Shown here piece by piece: positions 59,975 to 64,000 of a DNA stretch of 64,000 bases. The notes under the pieces were generated by a model. It was given only the letters and a program-made list of their open reading frames with translations, made no database searches and was not told where the DNA came from. This DNA comes from Dryas octopetala. Its lineage: Eukaryota; Streptophyta; Magnoliopsida; Rosales; Rosaceae. The position numbers and the translations under genes were made by a program. Position 1 is the first letter of the stretch, and each line of letters starts with the position of its first letter. The DNA lies in the NCBI GenBank assembly GCA_963921425.1, contig OY992832.1, positions 16,528,835-16,592,834 on the forward strand, given 5' to 3'.

Positions 59975-60772
59975 GATAAAGTGACAAACGTGGGGCCCAC
60001 CTTTTACTGACACAACATGCATTTGGGCCCATCTTTCTAATTGTGTGAAACCTAAGTACGTGCCACATGGATGATAATTAATAAAAAAAGAATATAATAT
60101 TTTTAAAATATTAAAAGCAATTAAAATGTCAATTCAACATAAAAACCTTAAAAAATCCAAATGAAATTACACTCTTTCTCCTCTCGAAGACAACAATCTC
60201 ATGAAACCTCTTTCCAATAGAACCACCATCATGCCTCCCCCACAATTCCACCATTACCTTTGGTTACCATAAAAAGAATAAAAATAAAAATAATTCAAAA
60301 CAATGTATATAATTGTATAATTTTCTAGTAGCTCATAGTTTTTTAGTTGCTGCAAGCCCAGATTTTTCCACCAACGTGTCATCTTTTCCAGCTAATGCCC
60401 AGATTGGTTGAATAGAAAGTTAAAAAATTGAAGATTTGAACAAATTCAAGATTAGGAATTCATCTGATCTGGCCGTGTTCATCTATGGAGGAGGAGAAGA
60501 CAAGGATTGAGGGAGTTGTGACTTTTTTCTTTCTGTTTTTTGGGTTTTTTAAGTTTTTCTTAGGTTTAATTGAATTTTTCTAGGTCAAATTTGTTTAATT
60601 GAAGAGTTTAATTTCTTATAATAATTTTGAATATATTTATAATCTTTAAATAAATTTTTATTAATTATAATCCATGTGGCACCTACTTGTCTTCCACATA
60701 AGCAAAACGGTGGGATCTAAAGGTGCTAGCTCAGCAAAAAGTGGGTCCCTAATTTTGTCACATAATGTTTCA
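59975..60772. mobile_element. inverted-repeat element next to the satellite
   Basis: The left GTGACAAACGTGGGGCCCAC and GTGCCACATGGATGATAATT match, in reverse, GTGACAAAATTAGGGACCCAC and GTGCCACATGGATTATAATT on the right. Arms are about 110 bp. The interior is AT-rich with no frame. Duplication not resolved; the right edge abuts the tandem array. Confidence 0.6.
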
Positions 60773-60784
60773 AATTATACTCTA

Positions 60785-63700
60785 GAGCTTTCTATGTCAT
60801 ACCTTAAGGAATATCAAGTCGTTCCTTAAGACATCCAAAGTCGTTTCTTGAAAATTTCAGTTATTCGCTCGAGACATTTTAATCGTTTATACCTCTGATG
60901 CATTTTAAATTGTACCTAGTGACATCCCAAGTCATGATATCACGCTTCCAAAGTTATATCCTAGAGTTTCTCAAATCGTTCCTTAAGAAATCTTAAGTCA
61001 TTCCTTAGGGCATCTAAAGTCATTTATTGAGAATTTCAGTTTGTAGCTCGAGACATTTTAAATTTTTATACTTTTGATGCATTTCATATTGTACCCAGTG
61101 ACATATCATGTCATGTTTTGATGCTTTCAAAGTCATACATTAGAGGTTCTCAAGTTGTCCTTAGGGCATCCCAAGTTGTTTCTTGAGAATCTCAGTTCGT
61201 AGATCGAGGTAGTTTAAATGTTTATACTCTTTATGCATTCCAAATTGTACCTAATGACATCCCAAGTCATGTTTTGACGCTTCCAAAGTCATACCATTGT
61301 GTTTCTTAAGTCGTGCCTTAAGACATCTTAAGTCGTTCATTAGGTCATCCCAAATCGTTTGAGAATTTTAATTTGTAGTTCGAGACATTTTAATTGTTAA
61401 TACCCTTGATGCATTTCAAATTGTACCTAGAGACATCACAAGTTATGTCTTTAAAATCCTTAAGTCATACCCTAAAGTTTCTCAAGTCGTGCCATAGGGC
61501 ATCTTAAGTCATTCTTTAAGGAATCTCAAGTCGTTTATTGAGAATTTTACTTTGCAGTTCCAGGCATTTTAATTTTTTATACCCTTGATGCAAATTAAAT
61601 TGTACCTAATAATATTCTAAGTCATGTCTTGACGCTTCCAAAGTAATATCATAGAGTTTCTCAAGTCGTGTCTTAGGGCATCTCAAGTCGTTCCTTAGGA
61701 CATCCAAAGTCGTTCCTTGAGAATTTCAGTTCGTAGCTTGGGGCATTTTAAATGTTTATACCCTAGATGCATTTCAAATTGTACATAGTGACATCTCAAG
61801 TCATGTTTTGACGCTTCCAAAGTTATACCCTAGAGTTTCTCAAGTCGTGCCTCATGGCATCTCAAGTTGTTCTTTAGAGTATCTCAAATCGTTTCTTAAA
61901 AATTTCAATTCGTAGCTCGAAGAATTTTGATTGTTTATACCCCTTATGCATTTCAAATTGTACCTAGTGACATCCTAAGTTATGTTCTGTCACTTCAAAA
62001 ATATAGAGTTTCTCAAATCGTGTCATAGGGCATATTAAGTCGTTACTTAAGGGATCCCAAGTCGTTTCTTGAGAATTTCAGTTCGTAACTCGAGACATTT
62101 TAATTGTACCCTTGATGCATTTCAAATTGTACCAAGTGACATCCCAAATCATGTTTTGACACTTCCCAAGTCATACACTAGAATTTCTCAAGGCTTGCCT
62201 TAAGGCATCTCAAGTCGTTCCTTGAAAATTTCAGTTCGTTGCTTGAGGCATTTTAAATGTTTATACCATTGATGCATTTCAAATTGTATCTAGTGACATC
62301 CCAAGTCATGTCTTGTTACTTCCAAAATATAGAGTTTCTCAAGTCGTGTCATATATAAGGCATCTCAAGTCGTTGTTTAAGGGATCTCAAGTCGTTCTCT
62401 GAGAATTTCAGTTTATAACTCGAGACATTTTAATTATTTATACCCTTTATGTATTTCAAATTGTATCAAGTGACATCTCAAATCATATTTTGACACTTTC
62501 CAAGTCATACATTATAGTTTCTCAAGCCTTGCCTTAAGGTATCTTAAGTCGTTTCTTAAGGAATCCGTAGTCGTTCCTTGAGAATTTCAGTTCGTAACTC
62601 GAGGTATTTTAACTGTTTATACCCAGATGCATTTCAAATTGTACTTAGTGACATCTCAAGTCATGTTTTGACGCTTCCAAAGTTATACCCTAGAAATTCT
62701 CAAGTCGTTCTTCAGAGCATCCGAAGTTGTTTTTTGAGAATTTCAGTTCGTTGCTCGAGGCATTTTAATTGTTTATAGTTTTGATGCATTTCAAATTGTA
62801 CCTAGTGACATCTAAAGTCATATTTTGATGTTTCCCAAGTCATATCCTAGAATTTCTCAAGTCGTGTCTTAAGGTATCTCAAGTCGTTTCTTAGGGCATC
62901 TCAAGTCGTTTCTTAGGGCATCCCAAGTCGTTTTTTAAGAATTTCAGTTCATAGCTCGAGTCATTTTAATGATTTATACTTGATATATGCATTTCAAATT
63001 GTACCTAGTGACATCTCAAGTAATGTCTTGACACTTTCAAAGTCATACCTTAGAGTTTTCTATGTCGTGCCTTATGGAATATCAATTTGTTCCTTAAGGC
63101 ATCCCAAGTCGTTCATTGAAAATTTTAATTCGTAGCTCGAGAAATTTTAATCGTTTATACCATTGATGCATTTCAAATTGTACCTAGTAACATCCTAAGT
63201 GATGGTATGACGCTTCCAAAGTCATATCTTAGAGTTTCTCAAGTCGTTCCTTAGGGAATCTAAAGTCGTTCCTTAGGGCATCTGAAGTCGTTCCTTGAGA
63301 ATTTAAATTCATAGCTGGAGGAATTTTAAATTTTTATACTCTTGATGCATTTCATATTGTACCCAATGACATCTCATGTCATATTTTGACGCTTCCAAAG
63401 TCATACCCTAGAGTTTCTCAAGTCGTTCCTTAGGGCATCCCAAGTCGTTCCTTGAGAATCTCACTTCATAACTTGAGATAGTTTAAATGTTTATACTCTT
63501 GATGCATTCCAAATTGTACCTAGTGACATCCCAAATCATGTTTTGACGCTTCCGAAGTCATACCCTTGAATTTCTCAAGTTGTGCCTTAAGGCATGTTAA
63601 GTCGTTTCTTAGGTCATCACAAGTCCTTGTTTGAGGATTTTATTTTGTAGCTCGACATATTTTAATTGTTTATGCCCTTGATGCATTTCAAATTGTATCT

Positions 63701-64000
63701 AATGACATCCCAAGTTATGTTTTGACACTTCGCAAGTCATACCCTAGAGTTTCTCAAGTCGTGTCATAGGGCATCTCAAGTCATTCCTTAGAGCATCCCA
63801 AGTCGTTCTTTGAGAATTTCACTTTGTAGCTCCAGACATTTTAATTTTTTTATATCCTTGATGCATATTAAATTGTACCTAGTGACATCCCAAGTCATAT
63901 CTTTAAGCTTCCAAAGTAAAACCTAGAGTTTCTCAAGTCGTGCCTTAGGGTATCTTAAGTCGTTACTTAGGGCATCTAAAGTCGTTACTTGAGAATTTCA
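60785..64000. repeat. satellite array, 18 monomers, ~179-bp unit, cut by the window end
   Basis: The motif TGTAC (or TGTAT) within AAATTGTACCTAGTGACATC recurs at 60911, 61090, 61246, 61422, 61601, 61780, 61959, 62128, 62285, 62462, 62640, 62797, 63000, 63179, 63358, 63515, 63694 and 63874. Spacings are mostly 176-180, with 156-157 five times, 169 once and 203 once. A standard monomer is four 22-bp units starting AAGTCRT plus a 91-bp unit; the shorter and longer spacings fit loss or gain of one 22-bp unit. Monomer-specific variants repeat after 13 monomers (about 2270 bp). No coding function. Confidence 0.9.

Noticed and set aside
62578-62778. 66-codon frame in the satellite
   Set aside because: It repeats with the monomer and is broken in other monomers; a by-product of the tandem repeat.
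1-64000. A prokaryote-style defence or metabolic system
   Set aside because: The window is plant nuclear DNA with spliced genes and transposons; nothing resembles an operon, CRISPR array or phage module.

Overview
The window is nuclear DNA of a flowering plant, most likely a eudicot and probably a rosid. The evidence is GT-AG introns, AT-rich intergenic DNA, CT/GA microsatellites next to start codons, MATE transporters whose exon structure and sequence resemble Arabidopsis DTX40, and a dense mix of plant transposon types. There are no bacterial operons, rRNA or CRISPR arrays, and I recognised no tRNA. The species cannot be fixed from the sequence alone.

Layout. 1-1.9 kb: last exons of a GPI-anchored protein gene resembling Arabidopsis At1g61900. 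4.7-32.7 kb: three intact, head-to-tail, seven-exon DTX40-like MATE efflux transporter genes (A 4787-11220, B 12945-19726, C 27529-32676). Their exon phases and the lengths of exons 2-6 are identical. Next comes a fourth, broken copy (33353-36727) that keeps exon 1 and exon 7 only. Between B and C lie the remains of a FAR1/MULE-type transposase gene and a complete non-autonomous CACTA element (23082-26641, TSD TAT). 37.7-38.9 kb: one CACTA end interrupted by a solo LTR (TSD CAAAG). 41-59.8 kb: a segmental triplication. Each block carries one minus-strand intronless gene for a small, very basic plant protein of unknown function (113, 115 and 100 aa), plus kilobases of homologous upstream DNA split apart by transposons. 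60.8-64 kb: a tandem satellite array that runs off the window end.

Most of the intergenic and intronic sequence can be explained as mobile elements whose ends I could fix by matching target-site duplications: hAT-like, Mutator-like (including a GC-rich candidate Pack-MULE), CACTA and Harbinger-like elements, several foldback MITEs, a TRIM, a solo LTR and LINE pieces. None appears to encode an intact transposase or reverse transcriptase. The paralogous blocks act as empty-site controls for several insertions.

The most unusual signals are two. First, at least eight tiny insertions (about 13-25 bp) consist of little more than a poly-A tail, often preceded by GGCC or TACC, each flanked by 8-18 bp direct repeats. 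They look like LINE insertions truncated almost to nothing. Second, the terminal satellite has monomer lengths quantised at about 157, 179 and 203 bp because whole 22-bp sub-repeats are gained or lost, and it is organised in a 13-monomer higher-order repeat of about 2.27 kb.
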